This document shows, in pieces, positions 53,815 through 62,966 of a stretch of DNA of 64,000 nt (its first letter is position 1; the number at the start of each line of letters is the position of its first letter). Source of the stretch: Aquitalea denitrificans (GTDB lineage Bacteria; Pseudomonadota; Gammaproteobacteria; Burkholderiales; Chromobacteriaceae). The stretch covers positions 806,001 through 870,000 of the forward strand of contig NZ_CP047241.1 in assembly GCF_009856625.1 (NCBI RefSeq), read 5' to 3'. A program made the translations under genes and the position numbers. Under the pieces are notes generated by a model, which did no database searches, was not told where the DNA came from, and was given only the letters and a program-made list of their open reading frames with translations.

Positions 53815-54669
53815 TCAGCCCTGCCGCCGGCCCAACTGGCGGTAGCCACCGCGCGGCCCGGCATGGCTGTGCTGATGGCCGTGGGCATGCGGGTGACTGT
53901 GGACCTGGCCATCGGCATGCCGGTGCGGGTGGGCGTGCAGCAACTGGCTGCGCGCCAGCAGGGCGTGGTCGGCCAGGATAGCCTGCGGGCTGCCCTGGGC
54001 CAGCAAGCGGCCTTCGGCCATCACGATGACGTGGTCGGCAATGTCCGCCACGCTGTCCAGATCGTGGGTGGCGGTAATGATGGTGCGGCCATTGCCACGG
54101 CTTTCCAGCAAAAAGCGCAGTACCTCGCTCTGGCTGGCCGGGTCCAGTGCGGCAGTCGGCTCGTCCAGCAGCAGCACTTCGGGCTGCATGATCAATACCG
54201 AGGCCAGTGCCACGCGCTTGCGCTCGCCACCGGACAGCCGGTGCGGTGCGCGCTGCTGCAGATGGCTGATGCCGAATTGCTGCAAGGTGGCGGCAATGGC
54301 GGTGCGGATGTCCTGCTCCGGCCAGCCCAGTTGCAGCGGGCCAAAGGCCAGTTCGTCAAATACCGTGGGATTGAACAGCTGCACGTCCGGGTTCTGGAAC
54401 ACCAGGCCCACGCGGCGGCGGAAGGCGTAATGGCGCGCATCATCCGCCAGTGCCGCTTCGCTCAGCACTTCGCCAAAGGCGCGCACCTCGCCTTGCTGGG
54501 CAAAATACAGGCCGTCCAGCAGGCGCAGCAGGGTGGATTTGCCCGAGCCGTTGGCACCGAGCAGGGCGATCCGGCTGCCGGCGGCAATCTCCAGCGTCAG
54601 TTCATGCAGGGCAGTGTGTTGCTGATAACGGAAGCTGACCTGTTGCAGGCTGTATACCGGGTGGCTCAT
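53815..54669 (-). CDS. Energy-coupling-factor ATPase of a nickel/cobalt importer (NikO/CbiO)
   Basis: This 284-residue ABC ATPase has Walker A GANGSGKST (38-46), Q-loop FQNPDVQLF (an ECF-ATPase mark), signature LSGGERKR and Walker B LLLDEPTAALDP. The C-terminal 30 residues are histidine-rich (about ten His between LLHAH and HSHAG), which fits metal handling. Its ATG overlaps the cbiQ stop in ATGA. An in-frame start at 54723 would add 18 residues inside cbiQ. Confidence 0.92.
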   Translation of the reverse strand: MSHPVYSLQQVSFRYQQHTALHELTLEIAAGSRIALLGANGSGKSTLLRLLDGLYFAQQGEVRAFGEVLSEAALADDARHYAFRRRVGLVFQNPDVQLFNPTVFDELAFGPLQLGWPEQDIRTAIAATLQQFGISHLQQRAPHRLSGGERKRVALASVLIMQPEVLLLDEPTAALDPASQSEVLRFLLESRGNGRTIITATHDLDSVADIADHVIVMAEGRLLAQGSPQAILADHALLARSQLLHAHPHRHADGQVHSHPHAHGHQHSHAGPRGGYRQLGRRQG

Positions 54670-55517
54670 GCGTGGGTCCAGACAATGAGAAAGGGCAGGG
54701 CGACGGCCAGCAGCAGGGCGCACCAGTCGCGTTTGCGGGTGTGAAAGCTGTGCAACAGGTAGATATCACCGCGATAACCGCGCGACACCATGGCCAGATG
54801 CACATCGCTGCTCAACTGAAAGGCCTTGCCCAGCAGTACGCCGCTGCTGCTGGCGATCAACTGGCGTGCCATGCGGCCAGAGGCTGGGGCCAGCATGCGG
54901 CTGCGTCTGGCCTCAAACATCTGGCTGGCGGTTTGCAGCAGCACAAACACATAGCGATGGGTCATGCCCAGCAGGGCCACCAACAGTACCGGCACCCCCA
55001 GGCTGCGCATGGCCTTGAGCACATGCGTCCACGGTGTGCTCAGCATCAGCAGCAGGGCAAAGCTGGCGGCAACCTCCGCCCTGCCCAACAGCAAGGCGGC
55101 GCTGTACAAGCCCTGCCGGCTGACGGGCCAGCCCAGCAGTGGCAGGGAGAACAGTGTTTCTCCCGGTACCAGAAACAGCGCCGGTACCGCCAGCACGCCG
55201 CTGAACAGCAGCACGCTCAGCCAGGCCTGGCGGTAGAGCTGGCGCAGGCTGATCTGCGAGCACTGTCCCAGCAGCACGGCCAGCCCCAGCAATAACAGCA
55301 GGCTGCCGGGCTGGCGGGCCAGCAAGGCGGCGCTCAGCACGGCCAGCAGCGACAGCAGCTTGATGCGCGGGTCCAGTTGCTGCAGCAGGCCCTGGCGTGC
55401 GCTCTGTGCCTCGGCATCCAGCGCATGTTCCATCACCTGCTGCAAGCCATGCACCATGCGCTCGGCGATATTGCCGCGATGGCGGTGTCCGCCGGCAATA
55501 AAGGATTGTTCGCTCAC
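54666..55517 (-). CDS. Energy-coupling-factor transmembrane component (NikQ/CbiQ)
   Basis: This 283-residue membrane protein has the T-component pattern: DPRIKLLSLLAVLSAALLA near the N-terminus, several hydrophobic helices and the two coupling-helix motifs with RSR (ARRSRML) and SRGYRG. It couples the ATPase to the substrate-binding M component. The start overlaps the cbiM stop in ATGA. The early GGHRHRG patch is histidine-bearing. Confidence 0.9.
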   Translation of the reverse strand: MSEQSFIAGGHRHRGNIAERMVHGLQQVMEHALDAEAQSARQGLLQQLDPRIKLLSLLAVLSAALLARQPGSLLLLLGLAVLLGQCSQISLRQLYRQAWLSVLLFSGVLAVPALFLVPGETLFSLPLLGWPVSRQGLYSAALLLGRAEVAASFALLLMLSTPWTHVLKAMRSLGVPVLLVALLGMTHRYVFVLLQTASQMFEARRSRMLAPASGRMARQLIASSSGVLLGKAFQLSSDVHLAMVSRGYRGDIYLLHSFHTRKRDWCALLLAVALPFLIVWTHA

Positions 55518-56572
55518 TGTGGCAGGCCGCGCTTGCCAGCCAGTTGCGACAGCAGCAACAGGCTGAGCAGGATTAGCCCGGCCCCAAACAGGGCCGACAG
55601 TACATAGCCGAAACCGGCGCTATGGATGAAGGCCGGCGCATAGTCGGGGAAAGGCGCGGACCACAGCCCGGCCAGCCTGGCCAAGCCTTCCGGTGCGGCT
55701 TGCGGCAGTGCATGCAGGCCGGAAGCCTGGATGATTTGCTGACGGCTGGACGGATCGGCAAAGTCTTCCGCCGCCCATTCGCCCCAGGCGGTACCGGCGG
55801 CCAGCAAACCCAGTGGCGACAGGATCATCAGCCCGGCCAGCCCATACCACAGCTGGCGTGCGCTGCGGCTACGGCTGCCGGACTGCTCGCCAATGCCGGC
55901 TTGTCCAGCCAGCAGTTCTGGCTGGGAGCGCTGCAGATAGGCCACCAGGCCTGCCGTCAGCAGCATTTCCGCCATGCCGGCAAAGCTGAGATGGCCGATC
56001 ATCATGGCTGGAACTGCTACTGACAACGGATAGGGCGCATACAGCGGCGTGCCGCTGGCGTCATGAAACAGCATGGGCTGCACACCAAATTCGATGGCGG
56101 TCAGCAAGGCGGCGGCATTGATGGCCAGATAACCGGCAGCTCCGGCAGCCAGCACACGGCGGCGTGAGGACAGGCTGGCCCCGGCAGACAGCAGGCGGTA
56201 AACGGCCCAGGCCACCAGCGAGCCGACCACTGCCATGTTCAGGCTGTTGGCACCGAAGCTGCTGATGCCGCCATCGCCGAAAAACAGCGCCTGAATTAAC
56301 AGCGCAAGCGAAACCGCAATGATGGACGCCCATGGCCCCAGCACGATGCTGACAATTGCCATGCCTACGGCGTGGCCGCTGGTGCCGCCGGGCAGGGGCA
56401 GGTTGAACATCATGATGACGAAGCAGAAGGCGGAAAACACCGCAAACAGCGGCACCAGCCTGGTGTGCAGCAGGCGTTTGGCGCGCTGGTAGGCCACGAG
56501 CCAGAAGGGGAGTGCCACGGCATAGGCCAGGGCGCAGGTGGATGGGCTGAGATAACCGTCAGGGATATGCAT
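55514..56572 (-). CDS. Nickel/cobalt-binding membrane component, NikMN/CbiMN fusion
   Basis: This 352-residue protein starts with MHIPDGYLSP, whose His2 is the metal ligand exposed by start-methionine placement in CbiM/NikM. The first 210 residues are the M component (GTSGHAVGMAIVSIVLGPWASI, FFGDGGISSFGANSLNMA). The extra C-terminal part, with one or two helices and an external loop, resembles an N component fused on. With nikR next door nickel is the likely cargo. The start at 56572 is fixed by that conserved N-terminus. Confidence 0.9.
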   Translation of the reverse strand: MHIPDGYLSPSTCALAYAVALPFWLVAYQRAKRLLHTRLVPLFAVFSAFCFVIMMFNLPLPGGTSGHAVGMAIVSIVLGPWASIIAVSLALLIQALFFGDGGISSFGANSLNMAVVGSLVAWAVYRLLSAGASLSSRRRVLAAGAAGYLAINAAALLTAIEFGVQPMLFHDASGTPLYAPYPLSVAVPAMMIGHLSFAGMAEMLLTAGLVAYLQRSQPELLAGQAGIGEQSGSRSRSARQLWYGLAGLMILSPLGLLAAGTAWGEWAAEDFADPSSRQQIIQASGLHALPQAAPEGLARLAGLWSAPFPDYAPAFIHSAGFGYVLSALFGAGLILLSLLLLSQLAGKRGLPQ

Positions 56573-56609
56573 GGGGCTGCCTTTCAGACGCAGGACGGAT
56601 GCACCGTGC

Positions 56610-56636
56610 GTATGAATATTTTTTAAAATGTATGAA
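56610..56636 (-). promoter_or_regulatory. Candidate metal-regulatory site: GTATGAA direct repeat before cbiM
   Basis: GTATGAA occurs at 56610-56616 and 56630-56636, 20 bp apart, with an A/T-only spacer, about 40-65 bp upstream of the importer start. GTATGA is the half site of the E. coli NikR operator, but here the halves are direct, not inverted, so assignment to NikR is tentative. Confidence 0.35.
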
Positions 56637-56844
56637 ATTTTAGCAAGATGCATGCCATCTGTCATGCCCCACACCTGCCCGGCTGGAGATGGGCGGACTG
56701 GCGGCAGGATAGCTGGCAACGGTAGGGGGAGGCCACCGTGAAGGTGGCAAGCAACTGTGCACTTGTGGCGGATAGTGCTTAGTGATTGACCAGCACGGCG
56801 TGCTTGCGCGCTGGTGCTGGCTGCGGATAGGGCAGGCTATCGGC

Positions 56845-57897
56845 CTAGCGGTGCAGTCTGAAGCCCTGGGCTTCAATTTCCACCAGCAGGTCGGCACGGC
56901 AGATGTCTGCCTGCACATAGACGGCACGGCTGTCATCGCCCACGCATTGCAAGAAGGCGGCACGCACTGCCGGGTAGTCGGCGGCATGGCGGATGTACAC
57001 CCGGTAGTCCAGCTGTTGCAGGGTGAAAGCGGCAGCATGCTGACGCTTGGCCTCGTCCAGCAGGATGGCGATATTGGCAAAGGTTTCCCGCGTCTGCGCC
57101 GTCACATCCCCCGGATGCAAGGTTTCATGCCCGACAATGCTGGCGGTGCCGGAAATGAACAGGATGTCTTCATCCTGTTGGCTGGCCAGTGCGGCACGAC
57201 TGAAGGTGGGGCTGCGCGGGCCGTATTGGCGCGGGTAGGCAAAGGCGCTGACCTGACGGGGGTTCTCCAGCGGGAGGGCCGGTCGGGAGGCGGCCAGAAA
57301 GGCAATGCTTACCGGGCCGCTGGCTGTACCCAGTGCGCAGGCGGCCGGGCTGCTGTCCACCGGGCGTGCGCAGGCGGCAAAAGCCTGATGCCGACCGATA
57401 TTGAACTGGCGGTAGCGCTCCATGCCATCCTGCTCGGCATTGATGCGCGGAATGTAATTCCATATCCGCCACAGGTGCGGGCAGTTTTCCGCGGCCAGCA
57501 GTCCAAACAGTTGACGGTAGGCCTGCTCGGCAAGCCGCTGCAGTGCAGACTCACCGCCCGCGGGCTGGATGCTGCTTTCTTCCAGCGTAATCACGCCATA
57601 CAGCACATCCTCTCCAGCCTTGCTGAAGTGGATGTCCCCAAACTGTCCACGCTGTATCGGCGCAGTACTATGCCAGTATTCCTGCAGCGCGCTGGCGCTA
57701 TTGCCCAGCAAGGGCATCAGCACGGGCTGGGTAGGCCAGGGCTGCGCTTTGGCGGGCTGGCCGATATGGCTCATGCCGAGAATGTGCCCGGCGTCTGCCG
57801 GGGCATGGTCTGCGGCCAGTGCCGGGTTGAGCGTGGAGAACTGTAAGCGGGTATCTGGGTACATGCTGCAAGCTTGCTGCGGGAAAGGGTTGATCAT
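56845..57897 (-). CDS. Chorismatase of the FkbO/Hyg5/XanB2 family
   Basis: This 350-residue enzyme has the RidA-like chorismatase block HLWRIWNYIPRINAEQDG followed by ERYRQFNIGRHQAF, and later ISGTASIVGHET. Relatives hydrolyse chorismate, and XanB2 forms 3- and 4-hydroxybenzoate used as the aryl starter of xanthomonadin and for ubiquinone. The gene lies beside aryl-polyene genes on the opposite strand, so supplying the aryl head group is the likely role. Product type (3- or 4-hydroxybenzoate) cannot be read. A second ATG at 57864 is possible. Confidence 0.85.
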   Translation of the reverse strand: MINPFPQQACSMYPDTRLQFSTLNPALAADHAPADAGHILGMSHIGQPAKAQPWPTQPVLMPLLGNSASALQEYWHSTAPIQRGQFGDIHFSKAGEDVLYGVITLEESSIQPAGGESALQRLAEQAYRQLFGLLAAENCPHLWRIWNYIPRINAEQDGMERYRQFNIGRHQAFAACARPVDSSPAACALGTASGPVSIAFLAASRPALPLENPRQVSAFAYPRQYGPRSPTFSRAALASQQDEDILFISGTASIVGHETLHPGDVTAQTRETFANIAILLDEAKRQHAAAFTLQQLDYRVYIRHAADYPAVRAAFLQCVGDDSRAVYVQADICRADLLVEIEAQGFRLHR

Positions 57898-57905
57898 GCG
57901 TGTAG

Positions 57906-58586
57906 TCAGTTGCCGGGCTGGCGGTGGTCACGGTGCCGCTGCATGGCGTGGGCGCGCAAGCCTACCAGGCAGGCACTGCCAACGCCCAGCAAGGTGCCGG
58001 CAGCCACATCCAGCGCCACATGCTGTTTGACCGCCATGGTGGAGTAGGCAATGGCCACGCACCACAGCAGGTTCAGCCACTGCAGAGCGCGCGCCCAGCG
58101 TAGTGCCTGCAGCCGCCAGTGCAGCCACAGCCCGGAAAACACCGCAGTAGCCACATGCAGCGAGGGGAAGGCATTGCCGGCGGTATCCACGTTTTTCAGG
58201 AAGGCCACGCCGGGGTACTGCTGCCAGTCTATGTCCGGCGGAGCGATGGCATTGGGCCAGAAGTAGAAAACCAGCAAGCCGGCCACGCAGGGCAGTGCCA
58301 CCTTGAAGCCATAGGCGATGATCTCGCGATGCGACAACATCAGCACCGGCGGCAGGGATACATAGGCCCACAGTGACAGATAGATAGGCAGCGCCCAGGG
58401 GTGGAAACCAACCCAGCCGTCGACTGCGGTGGTCGGCACAATGCTGACGGCAGATGCCGGATGGCGCAGCAGATAGACATAGGCAACAAAAAACACCAGG
58501 GTAAAACCCATGGTGCCGAACATCTTGAACCAGAAGCGGGTAAGTACCGTTTCCAGCATTCCGGCTGTGCCATTGCTGTTTGTCAT
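57906..58586 (-). CDS. PAP2-superfamily membrane phosphatase (inositolphosphorylceramide synthase-like)
   Basis: This 226-residue protein has about six membrane helices and the PAP2 motifs GNAFPSLHVATAV and KQHVALDVAAGTLLG, with the two catalytic histidines. The first PAP2 motif (K-x6-RP) is not evident, as in the Aur1-like branch. It precedes the chorismatase by 8 bp on the same strand, so the two form an operon divergent from the polyene genes. A role in lipid attachment of the pigment is speculative. A strong AGGAGGTGA upstream could instead serve a TTG at 58595. Confidence 0.8.
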   Translation of the reverse strand: MTNSNGTAGMLETVLTRFWFKMFGTMGFTLVFFVAYVYLLRHPASAVSIVPTTAVDGWVGFHPWALPIYLSLWAYVSLPPVLMLSHREIIAYGFKVALPCVAGLLVFYFWPNAIAPPDIDWQQYPGVAFLKNVDTAGNAFPSLHVATAVFSGLWLHWRLQALRWARALQWLNLLWCVAIAYSTMAVKQHVALDVAAGTLLGVGSACLVGLRAHAMQRHRDHRQPGN

Positions 58587-58639
58587 GCCCTCGTTCAAAT
58601 CACCTCCTTGACATGTGTGCAATAGTCTGTTTTTGCCTT

Positions 58640-58669
58640 GTGACAAGCAGGCAGGCATATTGTTATACT
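58640..58669 (+). promoter_or_regulatory. Sigma-70-type promoter for the aryl-polyene operon
   Basis: GTGACA (58640-58645, 5 of 6 to TTGACA) and TATACT (58664-58669, 5 of 6 to TATAAT) are separated by 18 bp in the divergent gap. It points toward the ACP gene and predicts a leader of about 160 nt. Confidence 0.6.
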
Positions 58670-58838
58670 CGCGCTTCATTTTTAGCTGTCGGCAATACAT
58701 ACCATCTTGAGGTGTAAATGAAAGCCTCAATCAATATGCGTCGCGCGATAGCGCATTACGACCGGCGATGATACCGAAACTGTGTGACATTGGCGATTGC
58801 CGGCAATTCCCTTAAAACAGAAACGATTATTGCAAATC

Positions 58839-59129
58839 ATGGAACAGCAACACTCTGCAGATACCGGGCCGGACCTGGCGCTGGAAAGCGAAATCGCCGC
58901 GCTGATTGTCTCCGCGCTCAATCTTGATATCACCCCCGCTGATATTGCGCCTGAAGCACCGCTGTATGGCGATGAACTGGGAATCGATTCCATTGATATT
59001 CTGGAAATCGCCCTGGTCATGTCAAAACAGTATGGCGTGCAAATGAAAGCGGATAACGAAGACAACTCCACCATTTTCGCCTCGCTGCGTAAACTGGCTG
59101 CCTATATTCGCGAGCACCGCAGCAAATGA
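58839..59129 (+). CDS. Acyl carrier protein of the aryl-polyene cluster
   Basis: This 96-residue ACP has the phosphopantetheine serine S51 in DELGIDSIDILEIAL. The acidic helices and the C-terminal LRKLAAYIREHR are typical of ACPs in aryl-polyene clusters. It would carry the growing polyene chain. These clusters usually have a second ACP, which is not seen before the right edge. The ATG at 58839 is chosen over an in-frame upstream start at 58797. Confidence 0.9.
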   Translation: MEQQHSADTGPDLALESEIAALIVSALNLDITPADIAPEAPLYGDELGIDSIDILEIALVMSKQYGVQMKADNEDNSTIFASLRKLAAYIREHRSK

Positions 59130-59782
59130 GTCCGCTATGGCGCACATTGCGCCTGGCTGTGCTGGCAATGGCCGGACTGCTGTATGTGGTGATGGATTAT
59201 CTGGCCTCCTCCTCCGATCACCCGCCGGTATATGCCGTGGTGGTGGGGGCTGCGCCACTTACCCTGGGGCTGCTGACTGCCAGCTGGAATTCCCGTCTGC
59301 GCTGGCCGGCGCTGCTGGCCTGCGCGGCAGGTCTGCTGGCCATTGCGGGCAATCTTGATCGCCTGCTAGCCCATGCTGCCTGGTTTTACCTGCTGCAGCA
59401 CGCAGGCATCATGAGCGGTCTTGGCTTCATGTTTGGCAGCACGCTGCGCACCCATGAGGGGGCGCTGTGTTCACGCATTGCCCGCATTGCGATTGCTGCA
59501 CCGCTGGATGCCGCCTACTTTCACTACACCTGGAAAGTGACACTGGTCTGGACGGTTTACTTTGCCGTCAGTGCCATGCTCTCGCTTGGCCTGTTTGCGC
59601 TGGCACCACTGGCCTGGTGGGCCTTTTATGCAGCAGTGCTGACGCCGGTATCACTCGGGCTGATGTTTGGTGGTGAATACCTGATCCGCCAACTGGTGTT
59701 GCCGGACAGCCCGCCGTTCAGCATCGCCCAGACCATACAGTCCTATCGTAAATATTCGCAGTGCCGCGACAACGCCGATTAG
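59126..59782 (+). CDS. Membrane protein of aryl-polyene clusters (COG4648-like)
   Basis: This 218-residue integral membrane protein has about six hydrophobic segments, a TLLRTHE-like loop (GSTLRTHEGALCSRIAR) and a C-terminal QTIQSYRKYSQCR tail. Homologues are a standard but uncharacterised member of aryl-polyene clusters, between the ACP and AMP-ligase genes, exactly as here. Its start overlaps the ACP stop in ATGA. Confidence 0.8.
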   Translation: MSPLWRTLRLAVLAMAGLLYVVMDYLASSSDHPPVYAVVVGAAPLTLGLLTASWNSRLRWPALLACAAGLLAIAGNLDRLLAHAAWFYLLQHAGIMSGLGFMFGSTLRTHEGALCSRIARIAIAAPLDAAYFHYTWKVTLVWTVYFAVSAMLSLGLFALAPLAWWAFYAAVLTPVSLGLMFGGEYLIRQLVLPDSPPFSIAQTIQSYRKYSQCRDNAD

Positions 59783-59815
59783 GCCGCTGCTGTTGCCGTC
59801 CATGCCATTTTGCCC

Positions 59816-61162
59816 ATGAATCTGATACCGCTTCTTCCCGATACCGACCCGACCGCTGCGTTTGCCTACGTTAACGAGCAGGAAATCGACCGCGCCACCT
59901 TCCGCGCCCAGGTGCTGACCCTGGCGGCGGCCTTGCCGGCGCGCGAGCGGGTGCTGAACATGTGCGCCGACCGCTACTGGTTTGCCGTGACGCTGTTTGC
60001 TGCCATCGCCCGCAAGATGGTGACGGTGCTGCCCAATTCGGCGGCACCGGAACATATAGCCGCCGTGGCGGCAGAGCAGCCGGGCCTGCTGGTGTTGGGC
60101 GACCAGGCGGAATGCCCGGTGGCTGATCTGCCCTATATGCAGATCAACACCCTGCCGCCACGCATGGAGTTGGCACAGGCCGAACTGCCGCTGATCCCTT
60201 TCGACCAGCGCGTGGCCTGTCTGTATACCTCTGGCTCCACCGGCACACCCATGCCGCATTTCAAAACCTTTGGCCGTCTGCGGCTGGCCATTCTGGCCGG
60301 GGCCGAGCGGGTATGGGGTGCGGCAGGGCAGGCCTGTTCGGTGGTGGGAACGGTACCCATCCGCCATATGTATGGACTGGAATCCAGTGTGCTGCTGCCG
60401 ATCATGGCTGGTGGCCGCATGTCTGGCCGCATTCCGTTTTTCCCGGCCGATATCGCCAGTGCGCTGGAACGGATGCCGGCACCGCGCCTGCTGGTGATCA
60501 CGCCCTTTCATCTGCGCAAGCTGCTGGATGCCGACATCCGCCTGCCCGAGATCGCCGTCATCCTGTCGGCCACGGCACCGCTGTCTGCCGAGCTGGCCGC
60601 CCAGACCCGGCAGCAACTGGGCTGCCCGGTGCTGGAAATTTATGGTTCCACCGAAACCGGTCAGGTAGCCACCCGTGAAACCGATGTGGAAACCACCTGG
60701 CAGACCTTGCAGGGCATTGCGCTGGAAATGCGCGACGACGAACTGTGGGCAGTGGGCGAGGTGTACGAGACCCCGCAAATGCTCAACGACACGGTGGAGC
60801 TGTTCAGCCCGCAGCGTTTCCGCCTGGTGGATCGCAAGGCCAATATGATCAATGTGGCCGGCAAGCGCAGCTCGCTGTCCTTCCTCAACAATACGCTCAC
60901 CAGCCTGCCCGGCGTGGTGGACGGCATGTTCTGCGTGCCCGAGCGCGGCAGCGGTGAGGAGGTGGAGCGTCTGGCGGTGTTCGTAGTGGCCCCCACGCTG
61001 GATCGCGCCGCCATTCTGGCTGGCCTGCGCCAGCATCTGGATTCGGTATTCCTGCCGCGCCACGTGGTGTTTGTCGATAGCCTGCCGCGCGACGGCAACG
61101 GCAAGATTCTGGCGCGCACCGTACAGGCGCTGATTGCCAGCCATCTGAGCGGACGGGACTGA
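59816..61162 (+). CDS. AMP-dependent acyl/aryl ligase of the aryl-polyene cluster
   Basis: This 448-residue member of the ANL superfamily has the phosphate loop LYTSGSTGTP, IYGSTETG and a C-terminal domain with the catalytic lysine in PRDGNGKIL. In this cluster type it is thought to activate the aryl acid and load it on the ACP or CoA. With the chorismatase nearby, hydroxybenzoate is a reasonable substrate. The ATG at 59816 starts the conserved region. Confidence 0.88.
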   Translation: MNLIPLLPDTDPTAAFAYVNEQEIDRATFRAQVLTLAAALPARERVLNMCADRYWFAVTLFAAIARKMVTVLPNSAAPEHIAAVAAEQPGLLVLGDQAECPVADLPYMQINTLPPRMELAQAELPLIPFDQRVACLYTSGSTGTPMPHFKTFGRLRLAILAGAERVWGAAGQACSVVGTVPIRHMYGLESSVLLPIMAGGRMSGRIPFFPADIASALERMPAPRLLVITPFHLRKLLDADIRLPEIAVILSATAPLSAELAAQTRQQLGCPVLEIYGSTETGQVATRETDVETTWQTLQGIALEMRDDELWAVGEVYETPQMLNDTVELFSPQRFRLVDRKANMINVAGKRSSLSFLNNTLTSLPGVVDGMFCVPERGSGEEVERLAVFVVAPTLDRAAILAGLRQHLDSVFLPRHVVFVDSLPRDGNGKILARTVQALIASHLSGRD

Positions 61163-61163
61163 T

Positions 61164-61463
61164 ATGCAGTACACCGAACTGCAGATTGCCGCCGATCACC
61201 CGGCCTATCCCGGACATTTCCCCGGTCGCCCCATCCTGCCCGGCGTAGTGCTGCTGGATCAGGCCCAACTGGTCATCGAAGCCGCCTCCGGCCTGGTACT
61301 GACGGGCCTGGCGCTGGCCAAGTTCCACCGTCCGGTGGCACCGGGCGAGGCCTTGCAGCTGGCATTTGCCATCGGTAGCGGTAATGTGTCCTTCGTGATT
61401 TCCCATGCCGGTAGCAAGGTGGCGGACGGCAAGTTCCTGGCCGATACGGAGCCTGCCGCGTGA
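61164..61463 (+). CDS. 3-hydroxyacyl-ACP dehydratase (FabZ-like, ApeI type)
   Basis: This 99-residue hot-dog protein has the dehydratase block HPAYPGHFPGRPILPGVVLLD with catalytic H18. It would remove water from each 3-hydroxyacyl-ACP to leave the conjugated double bonds of the polyene. It is shorter than FabZ, as is common for the ApeI-type enzymes. It starts one base after the ligase stop. Confidence 0.87.
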   Translation: MQYTELQIAADHPAYPGHFPGRPILPGVVLLDQAQLVIEAASGLVLTGLALAKFHRPVAPGEALQLAFAIGSGNVSFVISHAGSKVADGKFLADTEPAA

Positions 61464-62377
61464 GCGAGGACAGCGGCAGCAACGCCAAGCCGCAGTGGAT
61501 GCAGCAGCAGGAGCGCGGCAACCGTTTCTGGCTGCGCATCATGTCCACACTGTCCTGCCTGCTGGGGCGGCGCTGCTCGCGGCTGGTGCTGTACGGCATT
61601 GCCGCCTACTTTGTGCTGTTCGGCGGTAAGGCACGTCGTGCCTCGCGCAGCTATCTGGCCCGCAGCCTGGGGCGGCCGGCGCGCTGGTACGAGGTGTATC
61701 GGCATGTGCTGAGCTTTGCTACCACCATTCACGATCGCGTTTATCTGCTGCGTGACCGCTTTGATGTATTCGATATCGATCTGTCCGGTGCCGAGGAACT
61801 GCATCGTCATTACGATGGCGGGCAGGGCCTGCTGCTGTTCGGCGCGCATCTGGGCAGTTTTGAAGTCTTGCGCGCCATGGCCCGCCACCGGCCCGGCATG
61901 CAGGTGAGCATGGCGATGTATCCGGAAAACGCGCGCCAGATCAATCAGGCGCTCGCGGCCATCAACCCTGCTGCCGCACCGGACATCATTGCGCTAGGTA
62001 CACTGGAGGCCATGCTCAAGGTGCACGCCCGGCTGGATGAAGGCGCGCTGGTCGGTATTCTGGCCGACCGTGCCGCGGGGGCGGACCAGTACCTGCAGCG
62101 CACGCTGCTGGGCGCGCCGGCGCGCTTTCCCAGCGGGCCGCTGCGCATGGCCGCCATGCTGCGCCGCCCGGTGTACTTCATGGCCGGCATCTATCTGGGT
62201 GGCAACCGTTACCGCATCCATTTCGAGCTGCTGGAAGACTTTTCCGCACTTGGGCGGTCACAAAGGGAGGCCGCCATGCAGGCACTGCTGGACAAATATG
62301 TGGCCGCACTGGAAAGGCATTGCCTGGCCTATCCGTACAACTGGTTCAATTTTTACGATTTTTGGGATGAAAGCTAG
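61460..62377 (+). CDS. LpxL/HtrB-like acyltransferase of the aryl-polyene cluster
   Basis: This 305-residue protein matches the lysophospholipid/lipid A acyltransferase family: LLLFGAHLGSFEVLRAMA supplies the H-x4-E/D motif, and PSGPLRMAAMLRRPVYFMAGIYLG follows. A membrane anchor is predicted near 35-55. In these clusters it is thought to attach the polyene acid to a lipid or sugar in the membrane. The GTG start overlaps the dehydratase stop in GTGA. Confidence 0.87.
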   Translation: MSEDSGSNAKPQWMQQQERGNRFWLRIMSTLSCLLGRRCSRLVLYGIAAYFVLFGGKARRASRSYLARSLGRPARWYEVYRHVLSFATTIHDRVYLLRDRFDVFDIDLSGAEELHRHYDGGQGLLLFGAHLGSFEVLRAMARHRPGMQVSMAMYPENARQINQALAAINPAAAPDIIALGTLEAMLKVHARLDEGALVGILADRAAGADQYLQRTLLGAPARFPSGPLRMAAMLRRPVYFMAGIYLGGNRYRIHFELLEDFSALGRSQREAAMQALLDKYVAALERHCLAYPYNWFNFYDFWDES

Positions 62378-62384
62378 ACAGACC

Positions 62385-62966
62385 ATGCGTGTATCCATTT
62401 TGAGCAAGACCCTGGCCGGACTGCTTCTGCTGCTGGGCAGCACCGCACTGCAGGCCGCTGATTTTTCGCTGGCTGACTTGATGCAGCAACTGGGACAGAA
62501 AAAGTCCGGCACCGCCACCTTTGTGGAAAAAAAATACATCGCCATGCTCAAGCAGCCGCTGGAGTCATCCGGCGAACTGGCTTTCACCGCGCCGGACCGG
62601 CTGGAAAAGCGCACCCTCAAGCCCAAGGCGGAGGCGGTGCTGCTGGAAGGCAACAAGCTGACGCTGGAGCGCAATGATGGCCGCAAGATGAGCGTCAACC
62701 TGGCCGATCGCCCGGAGGTATCGGCCTTTGTCGAAAGCATCCGCGCCACCCTGTCCGGTGACCGCAGCGCGCTGGAACGCTATTACACTCCGGCGCTGTC
62801 CGGTGGCAGCGAGCAGTGGCAACTGAGCCTGACACCGCTGCAGCCGCGTATGCAGAAGGTCATCAGCCAGATCCGCATTGCCGGTGCCCGTGCCCAGGTG
62901 AAGACCATCGAATTCCTGCAGGCCGATGGTGACCGTTCGGAAATGACCATCACCAGCACCCGATGA
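62385..62966 (+). CDS. LolA-like periplasmic carrier of the aryl-polyene cluster
   Basis: This 193-residue exported protein has a signal peptide ending in LQA, then a LolA-type half barrel (GTATFVEKKYIAMLKQPLESSGELAFTAPDRLEKRTLKP). A hydrophobic cavity in this fold fits carriage of the lipid-like pigment across the periplasm, together with the MMPL exporter encoded next. It starts 7 bp after the acyltransferase. Confidence 0.87.
   Translation: MRVSILSKTLAGLLLLLGSTALQAADFSLADLMQQLGQKKSGTATFVEKKYIAMLKQPLESSGELAFTAPDRLEKRTLKPKAEAVLLEGNKLTLERNDGRKMSVNLADRPEVSAFVESIRATLSGDRSALERYYTPALSGGSEQWQLSLTPLQPRMQKVISQIRIAGARAQVKTIEFLQADGDRSEMTITSTR

Noticed and set aside
56573..56844. Possible cobalamin riboswitch ahead of the CbiMQO-type genes
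   Set aside because: No B12-box-like GCCACTG context with the expected structure was recognised, and nikR next door points to nickel control.
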